This document shows positions 37,711 to 45,904 of a DNA stretch of 49,982 nt, one piece after another. The DNA is from an uncultured Collinsella sp. GTDB taxonomy: Bacteria > Actinomycetota > Coriobacteriia > Coriobacteriales > Coriobacteriaceae. The first letter of the stretch is position 1. Each line of letters starts with the position of its first letter. The notes under the pieces were generated by a model. It made no database searches and was not told where the DNA came from. It was given only the letters and a program-made list of their open reading frames with translations. Where the stretch lies: contig CABRID010000004.1 in NCBI GenBank assembly GCA_902470895.1, positions 1-49,982 on the forward strand, read 5' to 3'. The translations under genes and the position numbers were made by a program.

Positions 37711-37799
37711 CCCAAATCAAGCGCGGTGTTCAGACCGAATTGTGCCTCCCGGTGCGAACGCCGCGCTCACGCTCTCTATCTGATCGTAAGGAGAAAAAC

Positions 37800-38177
37800 A
37801 TGAGCAAGACCGTCGTGTCTTCCGATAACGCACCCGCAGCCATCGGCCCGTATTCCCCCGGTATCCAGACCGGCAACATGGTGTTCCTGTCCGGCCAGCT
37901 GGGCATCGACCCCGCAACCGGCAAGCTGCCCGAGGGCGTCGAGGCCCAGGCCAAGCAGTCCCTTGCTAACGTCGAGGCTCTGCTGACCGCTGCCGGCGCC
38001 ACCTTTGCCGATGTCGTCAAGACCACGGTCTACCTGGCCGACATCGCCGACTTCGCTGCCGTGAACGAGATCTACGCCTCCAAGTTCGAGGCCCCGTTCC
38101 CCGCGCGCAGCGCCTTCCAGGTTGCCGCCCTTCCGGCCGGCGGTCTGGTTGAGATCGAGGTCGTCGCCGCTCTCTAA
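37800..38177 (+). CDS. ridA: RidA family reactive enamine/imine deaminase
   Basis: RidA hydrolyses reactive enamine and imine intermediates such as 2-aminoacrylate released by PLP enzymes, protecting other enzymes from damage. The 125-residue length is standard. Family features are APAAIGPYSPGIQTGNMVF, the central FLSGQLGIDPATG, KTTVYLADIADFAAVNEIY and, near the C-terminus, PARSAFQVAALPAGGLVEIE with the catalytic-site Arg. ATG 37800 has TAAGGAG 6 nt upstream. It is monocistronic, with its own promoter and terminator. Confidence 0.95.
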   Translation: MSKTVVSSDNAPAAIGPYSPGIQTGNMVFLSGQLGIDPATGKLPEGVEAQAKQSLANVEALLTAAGATFADVVKTTVYLADIADFAAVNEIYASKFEAPFPARSAFQVAALPAGGLVEIEVVAAL

Positions 38178-38207
38178 GGCGTTGGCAACAACTAAACATG
38201 ACATGCA

Positions 38208-38241
38208 AAAAGACCCTGCAGTGCGAGCTGCAGGGTCTTTT
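38208..38241 (+). terminator. Intrinsic terminator of ridA
   Basis: AAAAGACCCTGCAG (38208-38221), loop TGCGAG, CTGCAGGGTCTTTT (38228-38241). The symmetrical A and T runs make it bidirectional, so it could also stop the convergent regulator gene. Confidence 0.93.
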
Positions 38242-38256
38242 GTCAAGCGATGCGAC

Positions 38257-38283
38257 AAAAATGATCCGTTTTCCTCCGCTCCC
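38257..38283. repeat. Single diverged arm of the 37528-37599 repeat
   Basis: The 27 nt match the left arm at 37527-37553 at about 23 positions (AAAAATGAYCCGTTTYCCTCC in part). The complementary right arm is missing. Confidence 0.7.
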
Positions 38284-38297
38284 AAGGAATCAGCGGG

Positions 38298-38954
38298 TTA
38301 GCCTTCCTTGCGGACTTTTTGCAGGTAGCGGTAGACGCTGGGCTCCGAGATGCCCAGCGCGGTGGCGGCGCAGGCCACGGCGCCCTTGAGCATGAACACC
38401 CCGTTGCCGTTGAGGTGGCGAATGACGTCCACGCGGTCGCTCTGACCAAGCGACGCTACATCCAGCCCGCGCGCGCTCAGCAGCTCGGCAATGCTGCGGT
38501 CGATAAGCTCCTGTGTGGACTCCGAAAGGCTTTCGACCTCGATAGGGGCGGGCTCCGTGCGCGTCGGCGCCGCGTCGAAGCACGCCATGAGCTGCTGCGC
38601 CATGGCGTTGATGGAGCGCACGGTCGAGAGGTCGGTGTTAACGCAGAGCATACCGACGATCTCGTTATTCTCGCGGATAAAGTACGTCGCTGACTCCAAC
38701 GTCTTGCCGCCGGCACCACGCCCCTCGTAGCCCGTAATAAACGGCAGGTCGCGATACTTGGGGTCGTGCATGATCTTGAGCGCCAGATCGGTGGCGGGAC
38801 CGCCGACCTTGCGGCCGCTCACGATGCCGTTGCGAATATCGACGATGGCGTGGTCGGGATCCGAGAAATCGTGCAGCACGATTTCGCTGTTTTTGCCGAG
38901 TATCTGCTCCAGAAAATCGACCATCGGCAAAAAGCGGCGTACGGTCTCGTTCAC
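38298..38954 (-). CDS. YheO-like PAS and helix-turn-helix regulator
   Basis: This 218-residue regulator has an N-terminal YheO-type PAS domain (FLPMVDFLEQILGKNSEIVL, then VGMLCVNTDLS) and a C-terminal helix-turn-helix of the HTH_22 type ending in ALGISEPSVYRYLQKVRKEG. The GTG at 38954 is chosen because AAAGGAG lies 6 nt upstream; the frame is open to 39095 but without a ribosome site. It is divergent from the purine permease at 39307, so it most likely controls the purine cluster and senses a small molecule through the PAS domain. The ligand is not known. Confidence 0.85.
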   Translation of the reverse strand: MNETVRRFLPMVDFLEQILGKNSEIVLHDFSDPDHAIVDIRNGIVSGRKVGGPATDLALKIMHDPKYRDLPFITGYEGRGAGGKTLESATYFIRENNEIVGMLCVNTDLSTVRSINAMAQQLMACFDAAPTRTEPAPIEVESLSESTQELIDRSIAELLSARGLDVASLGQSDRVDVIRHLNGNGVFMLKGAVACAATALGISEPSVYRYLQKVRKEG

Positions 38955-39190
38955 GGGCAACTCCTTTGGGTGAAAACGGAAATGTTCATAACAATTTTTT
39001 CTCATGGTAACACGCTGCCCACCATCTCGTATATCCGCAGGTACATTGCGTAATGCAGACGAACGGTAGGAATTTAGCGGTAAACGGTTGACCAAAAGAA
39101 AAGTTAGATGTTATTTTGACCAGACACTTTCCTGACCTGCGGAAATGCGTTATTTCAGCTGAAGAATGGTCTGATAACAAAAAATTATTA

Positions 39191-39219
39191 TTGAGAATGA
39201 GAATCATCTTTAATACGAT
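39191..39219 (+). promoter_or_regulatory. Promoter of the purine cluster with overlapping Fur-like box
   Basis: TTGAGA (39191-39196), 17-bp spacer and TACGAT (39214-39219). The bases GAGAATGAGAATCATCTTT (39193-39211) match 14 of 19 positions of the classical Fur box. If real, metal status would repress this promoter. The 352-bp region 38955-39306 is AT-rich and holds nothing else I can name. Confidence 0.5.
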
Positions 39220-39306
39220 ATGCAATGAAGGCACAACCTCAACCCCGCACTGCGTCACAATAGAGCGTTAGATGCGAAAACAACTACTTCGAGGATTGGT
39301 GGTCAA

Positions 39307-40701
39307 ATGACCCAGGAGACGGTTACGAACGGCACTGAAGCCCTGTTCACTCGCGAAGGCATGCCTCCCGTTAAGGAAATGATCCCGTGTGCCCTTCAGC
39401 ACGTACTGGCATCGTTTGCCGGCATCATTACCCCGGCGGTCATCATGGCCGGCGTCTACGGCTTTAATAGCCAGCAGAGCACCGACATCATCCAGGTCGC
39501 GCTCATTCTTTCGGCGATCGACACGGCCCTTCAGGCTTTCGCCCCCTTCCGTCGCATCGGCGGCGGCCTGCCCATCGTCATGGGCGTTTCGTTCGCGTTC
39601 CTGCCGGCCCTGCAGGCCATGGGTGCCTCGGGCTTTAGCTTTGGTGCACTGCTGGGCGGCGAGATCGTCGGCGGCGCCGTCGCGGTCCTCTTTGGTCTGG
39701 CTTACAGCAAGATCAAGTGGCTGTTCCCGCCCGTCGTGACCGGTACGGTCATCTTCTCCATTGGCGTCTCTCTCTATCCCACGGCTGTCAAGTATATGGC
39801 CGGCGGTATGGGTACGCCGCTGTGGGGCACCCCGCAGGCCTGGTGCGTCGCTCTTATCACCTTCGCCGTGGTCTTTGCGCTCGCCAACTTTGGCAAGGGC
39901 ACGCTCAAGCTGGGATCCGTGTTCTTTGGCATGATCGTTGGTATGATCGTCTCCATCCCCTTTGGCATGATCGACTTCTCCAGCGTCGCCACCGCCCAGG
40001 TCTTCGCCCTTCCCAAGCTCATGCCCTATGCGCTCGAGTTTGATCCCGAGGTCTGCATTACCCTTGCCGTCGTGTTCCCCATGGTTGCCATCCAGGTTAT
40101 CGGCGACGTCTCTGCCGCCTGCCTGGGCTCCATCGACCGTATGCCCACCGAGCGCGAGCTCTCCGGCGCTATCGTGTCCCAGGGCCTCACCTCTATGGTC
40201 GGCGGCCTGCTGGGCGGTCTTCCCACCAGCGCCCTTGGCCAGAACGTTGGCATCATCTGCTCCAACAAAGTCGTCAACAAGTGGGTCTTTGTGATCATCG
40301 CGGCCGTCTTTGCCATCGCCGGTCTGTTTCCGCAGCTCTCTGCCGTCCTTTCCGCTATCCCGCAGCCCGTCATCGGCGGCGCGACCGTCGGCGTCTTTGG
40401 CACCATCACCATGAACGGCGTGCGCATGTTCACCCGCGAGGGCCTCACGCAGCGCACTACCACTATCGTCGGCACCTCCGTCGTCTTTGGCCTGGGTATC
40501 TGGATGGCCAGCGGTTGCCTTGCCGGCGAGGGTATGCCCGCCTGGGTGTCCACCGTCATCGGCTCCAATGCCGTAACCCCCACCGCCATCATGGCCATTG
40601 TCCTTAACCTGATCCTTCCGCAGACGCCGGTCGTGGCTCAGCACATCGATGCCGCCAAGGACGCTGCCGTGGATCTGGTCTTGCCCGAGAGCAAGAAGTA
40701 A
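39307..40701 (+). CDS. NCS2 family uracil-xanthine/purine permease
   Basis: This 464-residue membrane protein imports a purine (xanthine, hypoxanthine or uric acid) or uracil with a proton. About 12-14 hydrophobic segments are visible. NCS2 features include QHVLASFAGIITPAVIMAG near the N-terminus, SIGDVSAA-like VIGDVSAACLG in the centre and GGLLGGLPTSALGQNVGII. The location before ssnA, ygfK and the molybdenum hydroxylase favours a purine substrate. It is the first gene of the cluster. Confidence 0.92.
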   Translation: MTQETVTNGTEALFTREGMPPVKEMIPCALQHVLASFAGIITPAVIMAGVYGFNSQQSTDIIQVALILSAIDTALQAFAPFRRIGGGLPIVMGVSFAFLPALQAMGASGFSFGALLGGEIVGGAVAVLFGLAYSKIKWLFPPVVTGTVIFSIGVSLYPTAVKYMAGGMGTPLWGTPQAWCVALITFAVVFALANFGKGTLKLGSVFFGMIVGMIVSIPFGMIDFSSVATAQVFALPKLMPYALEFDPEVCITLAVVFPMVAIQVIGDVSAACLGSIDRMPTERELSGAIVSQGLTSMVGGLLGGLPTSALGQNVGIICSNKVVNKWVFVIIAAVFAIAGLFPQLSAVLSAIPQPVIGGATVGVFGTITMNGVRMFTREGLTQRTTTIVGTSVVFGLGIWMASGCLAGEGMPAWVSTVIGSNAVTPTAIMAIVLNLILPQTPVVAQHIDAAKDAAVDLVLPESKK

Positions 40702-40717
40702 CCAATTCGGTGCTATT

Positions 40718-40749
40718 CGTCGGCGGACGCATCGCCTCGTCCGCCGACG
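40718..40749 (+). other. Intercistronic hairpin after the permease
   Basis: CGTCGGCGGAC pairs with GTCCGCCGACG around a 10-nt loop. Three smaller stems follow up to 40876 (GCGGC/GCCGC, CAAAGGG/CCCTTTG, AGAGG/CCTCT). No T-run follows, so this looks like mRNA structure or partial attenuation rather than full termination. Confidence 0.55.
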
Positions 40750-40896
40750 CCATGCGGCGCCAAGCCGCACTTCAAAGGGTTTGTCCCTTTGGTGAAGCGT
40801 TGACGGGAGAGGGCCCGTTTCCGGTGTAGGCCGGCGCTTCGCACTCCGCCATGTCAGAGGTGTCAAACCCCGCCTCTGATGTTGAAGGGAGCATCC

Positions 40897-42252
40897 ATGC
40901 TTCTGGTCGCTAACGGTTCCGTCTTTACCCGCAACGCTCAGACCCCGTTCATTCCAAACGGTGCGGTCGCCATTGACGGAGATACGATCGTCGAAGTGGG
41001 CCCCGAGCGCGAGCTCAAGGCCAAGTACCCGGATGCCGAGTACGTCGATGCCCGGGGCAACCTCATCATGCCCGGACTCATCAACTGCCACACCCACATC
41101 TACTCGGGTCTGGCCCGCGGCCTTGCCATTAAGGGCTGCAACCCCACCAACTTCCTGGAGAATCTTGAGCAGCAGTGGTGGAAGATCGACGACAACCTGA
41201 CGCTCGACGGCACCAAGGCCAGCGCCTATGCCACGATTCTGGACTCCATCCGCGATGGCGTCACTACGATCTTCGATCATCACGCGAGCTTCTGTGAGAT
41301 CCCGGGAAGCCTCTTTACCATTAAGGATGCAGCTCAGGAGCTGGGCATGCGTTCGTGCCTGTGCTACGAGGTTTCCGATCGCCGTGGCCAGGAAAAATGC
41401 GACCAGGCCATTGCCGAGAACGCCGAATTTGCCCAGTGGGCCGCCAAGGAGCGTCGCGATAACGACAACCACATGATCGCCGCCATGTTTGGCGGGCATG
41501 CCACCTTTACGCTGTCGGACGAGACCATGGACAAGATGGCCGAGGCCAACAACGGCCTGACCGGCTTCCACATCCATGTGTGCGAGGGCATGAATGACGT
41601 GTGGGACTCCCGCCTCAACCGCGGTGGCATCAGCCCCGTCGAGCGCCTGCTGCAGCACAACCTGCTTGGTCCCGACACCATGCTGGGCCACTGCATCCAC
41701 GTGACGCCTGCCGAGATGGATATCGTCAAGGAGTCCGGCACCTGGCTGGTCAACAACCCCGAATCCAATATGGGCAACGCCGTGGGCTGCGCCCCCGTGC
41801 TCGAGTTCTTCCGCCGCGGCATCCCCGTGTGCATGGGTACCGACGCCTACACCCACGATATGCTCGAGAGCCTTAAGGTCTTCCTGATCATTCAGCGCCA
41901 CAACGCTGCCATGCCCAACGTGGGCTGGTGCGAGGCCATGACGATGCTGTTCGAGAACAACGCCAAGATGGCGAGCAAGTACTTCGATCGCAAGCTTGGT
42001 GTGCTCGAGGCCGGCGCTGCCGCCGACGTTATCGTTATGGACTACAAGCCCTTTACGCCGCTGAGCGAGGAGAACATCGACGGCCACATGCTCTTTGGCA
42101 TGATGGGCAAAAACTGCCGCACCACCATCATCAACGGCCGCGTCCTGTACAAGGATCGCGAGTTCGTTGGGATTGATGAGGACAAGATCAACGCGTGGAC
42201 CATGGCTGAGTCCAAGAAGCTCTGGAGCACGCTCAACGATTGCACCTACTAA
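40897..42252 (+). CDS. ssnA: SsnA-type aminohydrolase
   Basis: This 451-residue metal-dependent amidohydrolase probably deaminates a purine such as guanine or adenine. Metal-ligand motifs are visible: NCHTHIYSGL early, GFHIHVCEGM in the centre, GHCIHV next and GTDAYTHDM near the end. ATG 40897 has GAAGGGA 6 nt upstream; an ATG at 40879 lacks a ribosome binding site. In other bacteria ssnA occurs with ygfK and selenium-dependent hydroxylases, the same arrangement as here. The exact substrate has not been shown for most members. Confidence 0.9.
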   Translation: MLLVANGSVFTRNAQTPFIPNGAVAIDGDTIVEVGPERELKAKYPDAEYVDARGNLIMPGLINCHTHIYSGLARGLAIKGCNPTNFLENLEQQWWKIDDNLTLDGTKASAYATILDSIRDGVTTIFDHHASFCEIPGSLFTIKDAAQELGMRSCLCYEVSDRRGQEKCDQAIAENAEFAQWAAKERRDNDNHMIAAMFGGHATFTLSDETMDKMAEANNGLTGFHIHVCEGMNDVWDSRLNRGGISPVERLLQHNLLGPDTMLGHCIHVTPAEMDIVKESGTWLVNNPESNMGNAVGCAPVLEFFRRGIPVCMGTDAYTHDMLESLKVFLIIQRHNAAMPNVGWCEAMTMLFENNAKMASKYFDRKLGVLEAGAAADVIVMDYKPFTPLSEENIDGHMLFGMMGKNCRTTIINGRVLYKDREFVGIDEDKINAWTMAESKKLWSTLNDCTY

Positions 42253-42267
42253 TTCACAAGTAGATTC

Positions 42268-42303
42268 ACGCGCGTCGGGTGTTTCGCCGCATTCGACGCG
42301 CGT
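42268..42303 (+). other. Intercistronic hairpin before ygfK
   Basis: ACGCGCGTCG (42268-42277) pairs with CGACGCGCGT (42294-42303). A GACCTCCGCGGGGTC dyad and a GCGC-rich stem follow before the ribosome site. No T-run is present. Confidence 0.5.
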
Positions 42304-42401
42304 ATAGGAGACCTCCGCGGGGTCGTCGGCGCTGTGCTAGCGCTACACCGTATTTGCGCCCGCCGCGCGGTCTCGCCGGGCGTTACAGAGAGGAGCTCAC
42401 T

Positions 42402-45401
42402 ATGAGCGACATCATGAGGCCGATCCCGTTTTCGCAGCTGATGAACTGGATCATCGAGGAGCACAAGACTCAGGGCGCCGTCTTTGGCGTGCGCAAGATG
42501 GTCACGACCAACCAGGAGGGCGCGCTTCCCATTTTTGACGAGCGCATCGAGACTCCGTTTGGCCCGGCCGCCGGTCCCAACACGCAGCTTGCCCAGAACA
42601 TCGTGGCCTCTTATGTGGCCGGTTCCCGCTTCTTTGAGCTCAAGACCGTTCAGGTTATGGACGGCGAGGAGCTCTCCAAGTGCGTTAACAAGCCCTGTAT
42701 CGTGGCGCAGGACGAGTGCTACAACTGCGAGTGGTCGACCGAGCTCGAGGTTCCGCAGGCCTTTGCCGAGTACGTGAAGGCATGGTTCGCCTGCCACCTG
42801 ATCGCTCGCGAGTACGGCCTGGGCAGCCCGGACGGCTTTGTCTTCAACATGTCCGTGGGCTATGACCTGGAGGGCATCAAGAGCCCCAAGGTCGATGCGT
42901 ACATTGAGGGCATGAAGGACGCCAGCGGCTCCGAGGTTTGGAACGAGTGCCGCACGTGGGCGCTCGCTAACCTGGACAAGTTTGAGCATGTCGATGCCGC
43001 GTTTGTCGAGTCCATCCCGGCGCGCGTCTCCAACTCCATTACCGAGTCCACGCTGCATGGCTGCCCGCCGGCGGAGATCGAGCGCATCGCGACCTATCTG
43101 ATCACCGAGAAGGGCCTCAACACCTACATCAAGTGCAACCCCACGCTGCTGGGCTATGAGTTTGCCCGCCAGCGCCTCAACGAGCTGGGCTTTGACTACA
43201 TCGTCTTCGATGACACGCACTTCCGCGAGGACCTGCAGTGGGCCGACGCCGTGCCCATGTTCGAGCGCCTGATTGCCCTGTGCGCCGAGCGCGGTCTTGA
43301 GTTTGGCGTCAAGCTGACCAACACGTTCCCCGTCGACGTGACGAGGAACGAACTGCCTTCCACCGAGATGTACATGTCCGGCCGTTCGCTGTTCTCGCTG
43401 ACCATCGAGGCCGCCCGTCGCATTACCGAGCAGTTCGATGGCAAGCTGCGTATCAGCTACTCCGGCGGTGCCACGGTCTACAACATCCGCGCCCTGTACG
43501 ATGCCGGCATTTGGCCCGTCACCCTGGCGACCGACGTGCTCAAGCCCGGTGGCTACGAGCGCTTTAGCCAGATGGCCGGCGAGTTTGCCGACCTGGACGG
43601 CAAGCCGTTCGCGGGCGTCTCTCTCGACGCCGTGACCGCGATCCAGACCGACTCACTCACCAACCCGCTCTACAAGAAGCCGCTGCGTCCGCTGCCCGAC
43701 CGCAAGGTCGCCGGCAAGAGCCCGCTTTCCGATTGCTTTACTACGCCGTGCCGCACGAGCTGCCCCATCCAGCAGGATATTCCCGCCTATCTGGCGGCTG
43801 TTGACGAGGGCCGCTACGAGGACGCGCTCAACATCATCATCGAGCGCAACGCCCTGCCGTTCATTACCGGCACCATCTGCCCGCATCCCTGCGGCCGTGC
43901 CTGCGAGCGTGCGTTCTACGAGCCCGAGGGCACCCAGATTCGCGCCAGCAAGCTCAAGGCCGCCCGCGAGGCCATGACCGCCGTGCTGCCCAAGCTGCGT
44001 GCCCAGGCCATCGCCAACGACGGCGAGCGCAACGTTGCCGTTATCGGCGGCGGCCCGGCCGGCCTGGCGACGGCGTTCTTCCTGACGCGTGCCGGCGTGC
44101 CCGTCACCATCTTTGAGGCCCGCGATTCGCTCGGTGGCGTGGTCCGTCACGTGATTCCCGAGTTCCGCATCGCGAGCGACGATATCTCCCACGATGCCGA
44201 GCTCTGCCTAGCCTTTGGCGCCAAGGTGCAGCTCAACGCTCGCGTTGATTCCATTGACGAGCTCAAGGACCAGGGCTTTACCGACGTGGTCGTGGCCACC
44301 GGTGCCTGGATGCCCGGCTCTGCGGGCCTGGGCGAGGGTGCCGAGCTCGATGTGCTGGAGTTCCTCGAGGCCGCCAAGAAGGGCGAGAAACTCGAGCTGG
44401 GCGAGGACGTCGTGGTCATTGGCGCCGGCAACACCGCCATGGACGCGGCCCGCGTGGCCAAGCGTCTGGCTGGCGTGAAGAATGTGCGCCTGGTGTATCG
44501 CCGCACCAAGAAGCAGATGCCCGCCGACGAGGAAGAGCTCGATCTTGCTCTTGCCGACGGCGTTGAGCTCTGCGAGCTGCTGGCGCCCAAGGCACTCAAC
44601 GGCTCCGTGCTGACCTGCGACGTCATGGAGCTCGGCGAGCCGGATGCAAGCGGCCGTCGCAGCCCCGTCGCCACGGGCGAGACCGTCGAGCTTTCCGCCA
44701 CCACGGTGATCTGCGCCGTGGGCGAGGGCATCGATGCCAGCCTGTACGATGCCGCGGGCGTCGAGCACGACCGTCGCGGCCGTCTTGCCGCCACCTCCAC
44801 CGGCGTCGAGGGCGTTTGGGCTGCCGGCGACTGCCGTCGCGGTCCTGCCACCGTGGTCGAGGCTATCGCCGATGCCGCCGAGGTCGCCCGCGCCATCGCC
44901 GGTGTGGACTTTAACAAGTACGCCGACTGCAACGAGCAGGCCGGCCGCGAGGACACCTGCTACGAGCGCAAGGGGTCGCTGTGCCGCGACAAGCGCAACT
45001 GCACCAAGACCCGCTGCCTGGGCTGCGGCTCGGTGTGCGAGGTCTGCTGCGACGTGTGCCCCAACCGCGCCAACGTTGCCATTAAGGTGCCGGGCCTGGC
45101 CAAGCATCAGGTGGTACATGTCGACGGCATGTGCAACGAGTGCGGCAACTGCGCCGTGTTCTGCCCCTACCAGGAGGGCCGCCCCTACAAGGACAAGCTC
45201 ACCCTGTTCTGGAGCGAGCAGGACATGGAGAACTCCGAGAACGAGGGCTTCCTGGCCGTGGACGAGGACCACTTTAAGGTCCGCGTCGCCGGCACGGTCC
45301 GCACCGTCTCGATCGATGCCGTCAACACCGGTCTGCCCGAGGCCGTCCGCCTGACCATCAGGGCTGTGCGCGACAACTATTCGTACCTTCTTAAGAAATA
45401 G
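42402..45401 (+). CDS. ygfK: YgfK family putative selenate reductase/oxidoreductase subunit
   Basis: This 999-residue flavin and Fe-S oxidoreductase probably carries electrons to or from the molybdenum hydroxylase. It has an N-terminal YgfK domain (about 1-420). A glutamate-synthase beta-like Fe-S segment follows (CRTSCPIQQDIPAYL, ICPHPCGRACERAF), then an FAD site (AVIGGGPAGLATAF), an NADPH site (VVIGAGNTAMDAARV) and a C-terminal 4Fe-4S part (CNECGNCAVFCPY). ATG 42402 follows GAGAGGAG; the frame is open to 42279 without support. The 'selenate reductase' name comes from E. coli and is weak; a role in selenium-dependent purine hydroxylation fits this neighbourhood better. Confidence 0.9.
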   Translation: MSDIMRPIPFSQLMNWIIEEHKTQGAVFGVRKMVTTNQEGALPIFDERIETPFGPAAGPNTQLAQNIVASYVAGSRFFELKTVQVMDGEELSKCVNKPCIVAQDECYNCEWSTELEVPQAFAEYVKAWFACHLIAREYGLGSPDGFVFNMSVGYDLEGIKSPKVDAYIEGMKDASGSEVWNECRTWALANLDKFEHVDAAFVESIPARVSNSITESTLHGCPPAEIERIATYLITEKGLNTYIKCNPTLLGYEFARQRLNELGFDYIVFDDTHFREDLQWADAVPMFERLIALCAERGLEFGVKLTNTFPVDVTRNELPSTEMYMSGRSLFSLTIEAARRITEQFDGKLRISYSGGATVYNIRALYDAGIWPVTLATDVLKPGGYERFSQMAGEFADLDGKPFAGVSLDAVTAIQTDSLTNPLYKKPLRPLPDRKVAGKSPLSDCFTTPCRTSCPIQQDIPAYLAAVDEGRYEDALNIIIERNALPFITGTICPHPCGRACERAFYEPEGTQIRASKLKAAREAMTAVLPKLRAQAIANDGERNVAVIGGGPAGLATAFFLTRAGVPVTIFEARDSLGGVVRHVIPEFRIASDDISHDAELCLAFGAKVQLNARVDSIDELKDQGFTDVVVATGAWMPGSAGLGEGAELDVLEFLEAAKKGEKLELGEDVVVIGAGNTAMDAARVAKRLAGVKNVRLVYRRTKKQMPADEEELDLALADGVELCELLAPKALNGSVLTCDVMELGEPDASGRRSPVATGETVELSATTVICAVGEGIDASLYDAAGVEHDRRGRLAATSTGVEGVWAAGDCRRGPATVVEAIADAAEVARAIAGVDFNKYADCNEQAGREDTCYERKGSLCRDKRNCTKTRCLGCGSVCEVCCDVCPNRANVAIKVPGLAKHQVVHVDGMCNECGNCAVFCPYQEGRPYKDKLTLFWSEQDMENSENEGFLAVDEDHFKVRVAGTVRTVSIDAVNTGLPEAVRLTIRAVRDNYSYLLKK

Positions 45402-45412
45402 GCGAGTCTCTT

Positions 45413-45892
45413 ATGGCCAAATCCATTCAACATAACGTGGCCTACGTTGCCTGCGGAAGCGGTTGTGCCTCCGCAGGCGGCGACGCCCGCTGCAGCGAAG
45501 GCTGCATTGGCTGTGGCGCCTGTGTCACAGCCTGCCCCCACGGTGCCATCGCGCTGGTCGACGGCGTCGCCCGCGTGGACCGCTCCAAGTGCACGGGCTG
45601 TGGCCTGTGCGGCATGGCGTGCCCGCAGCGCGTGATTGCCTTCGTCCCCGGCTACCAGAACATTCTGGTGCGCTGCAACAACACCGATAAGGGTGCCATT
45701 GCGCGCAAGGTCTGCGACACGAGCTGCATCGCTTGCGGTATGTGCGCCAAAAAGTGCCCTGCCGGCGCTATCCGCATCGAGGACAACTGCGCCCATATCG
45801 ACGGCGTGGACTGCCTGTCGTGCGGCATGTGCGCCGTCGTCTGCCCCCACGGCGCCATCCACGACCGCACCGGCATCGCCGCCGGCGTGTAG
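45413..45892 (+). CDS. Multi-cluster 4Fe-4S ferredoxin
   Basis: This 159-residue protein probably carries electrons between the hydroxylase (45905) and YgfK (42402). It contains four CxxCxxC-type motifs (CIGCGACVTACP, CTGCGLCGMACP, CIACGMCAKKCP, CLSCGMCAVVCP), enough for up to four 4Fe-4S clusters. It resembles the C-terminal part of RnfB and polyferredoxins. No signal peptide or membrane segment is seen. It lies 11 nt after ygfK and 12 nt before the hydroxylase gene, a tight operon. Confidence 0.9.
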   Translation: MAKSIQHNVAYVACGSGCASAGGDARCSEGCIGCGACVTACPHGAIALVDGVARVDRSKCTGCGLCGMACPQRVIAFVPGYQNILVRCNNTDKGAIARKVCDTSCIACGMCAKKCPAGAIRIEDNCAHIDGVDCLSCGMCAVVCPHGAIHDRTGIAAGV

Positions 45893-45904
45893 AAGGGAAT
45901 CACC

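Noticed and set aside
40702..40896. Purine riboswitch upstream of ssnA
   Set aside because: Stems are present but I could not find the conserved junction bases of the known purine or xanthine classes.
39268..42087. A 939-codon antisense frame across the permease and ssnA
   Set aside because: Shadow frame with no ribosome binding site and repetitive composition.
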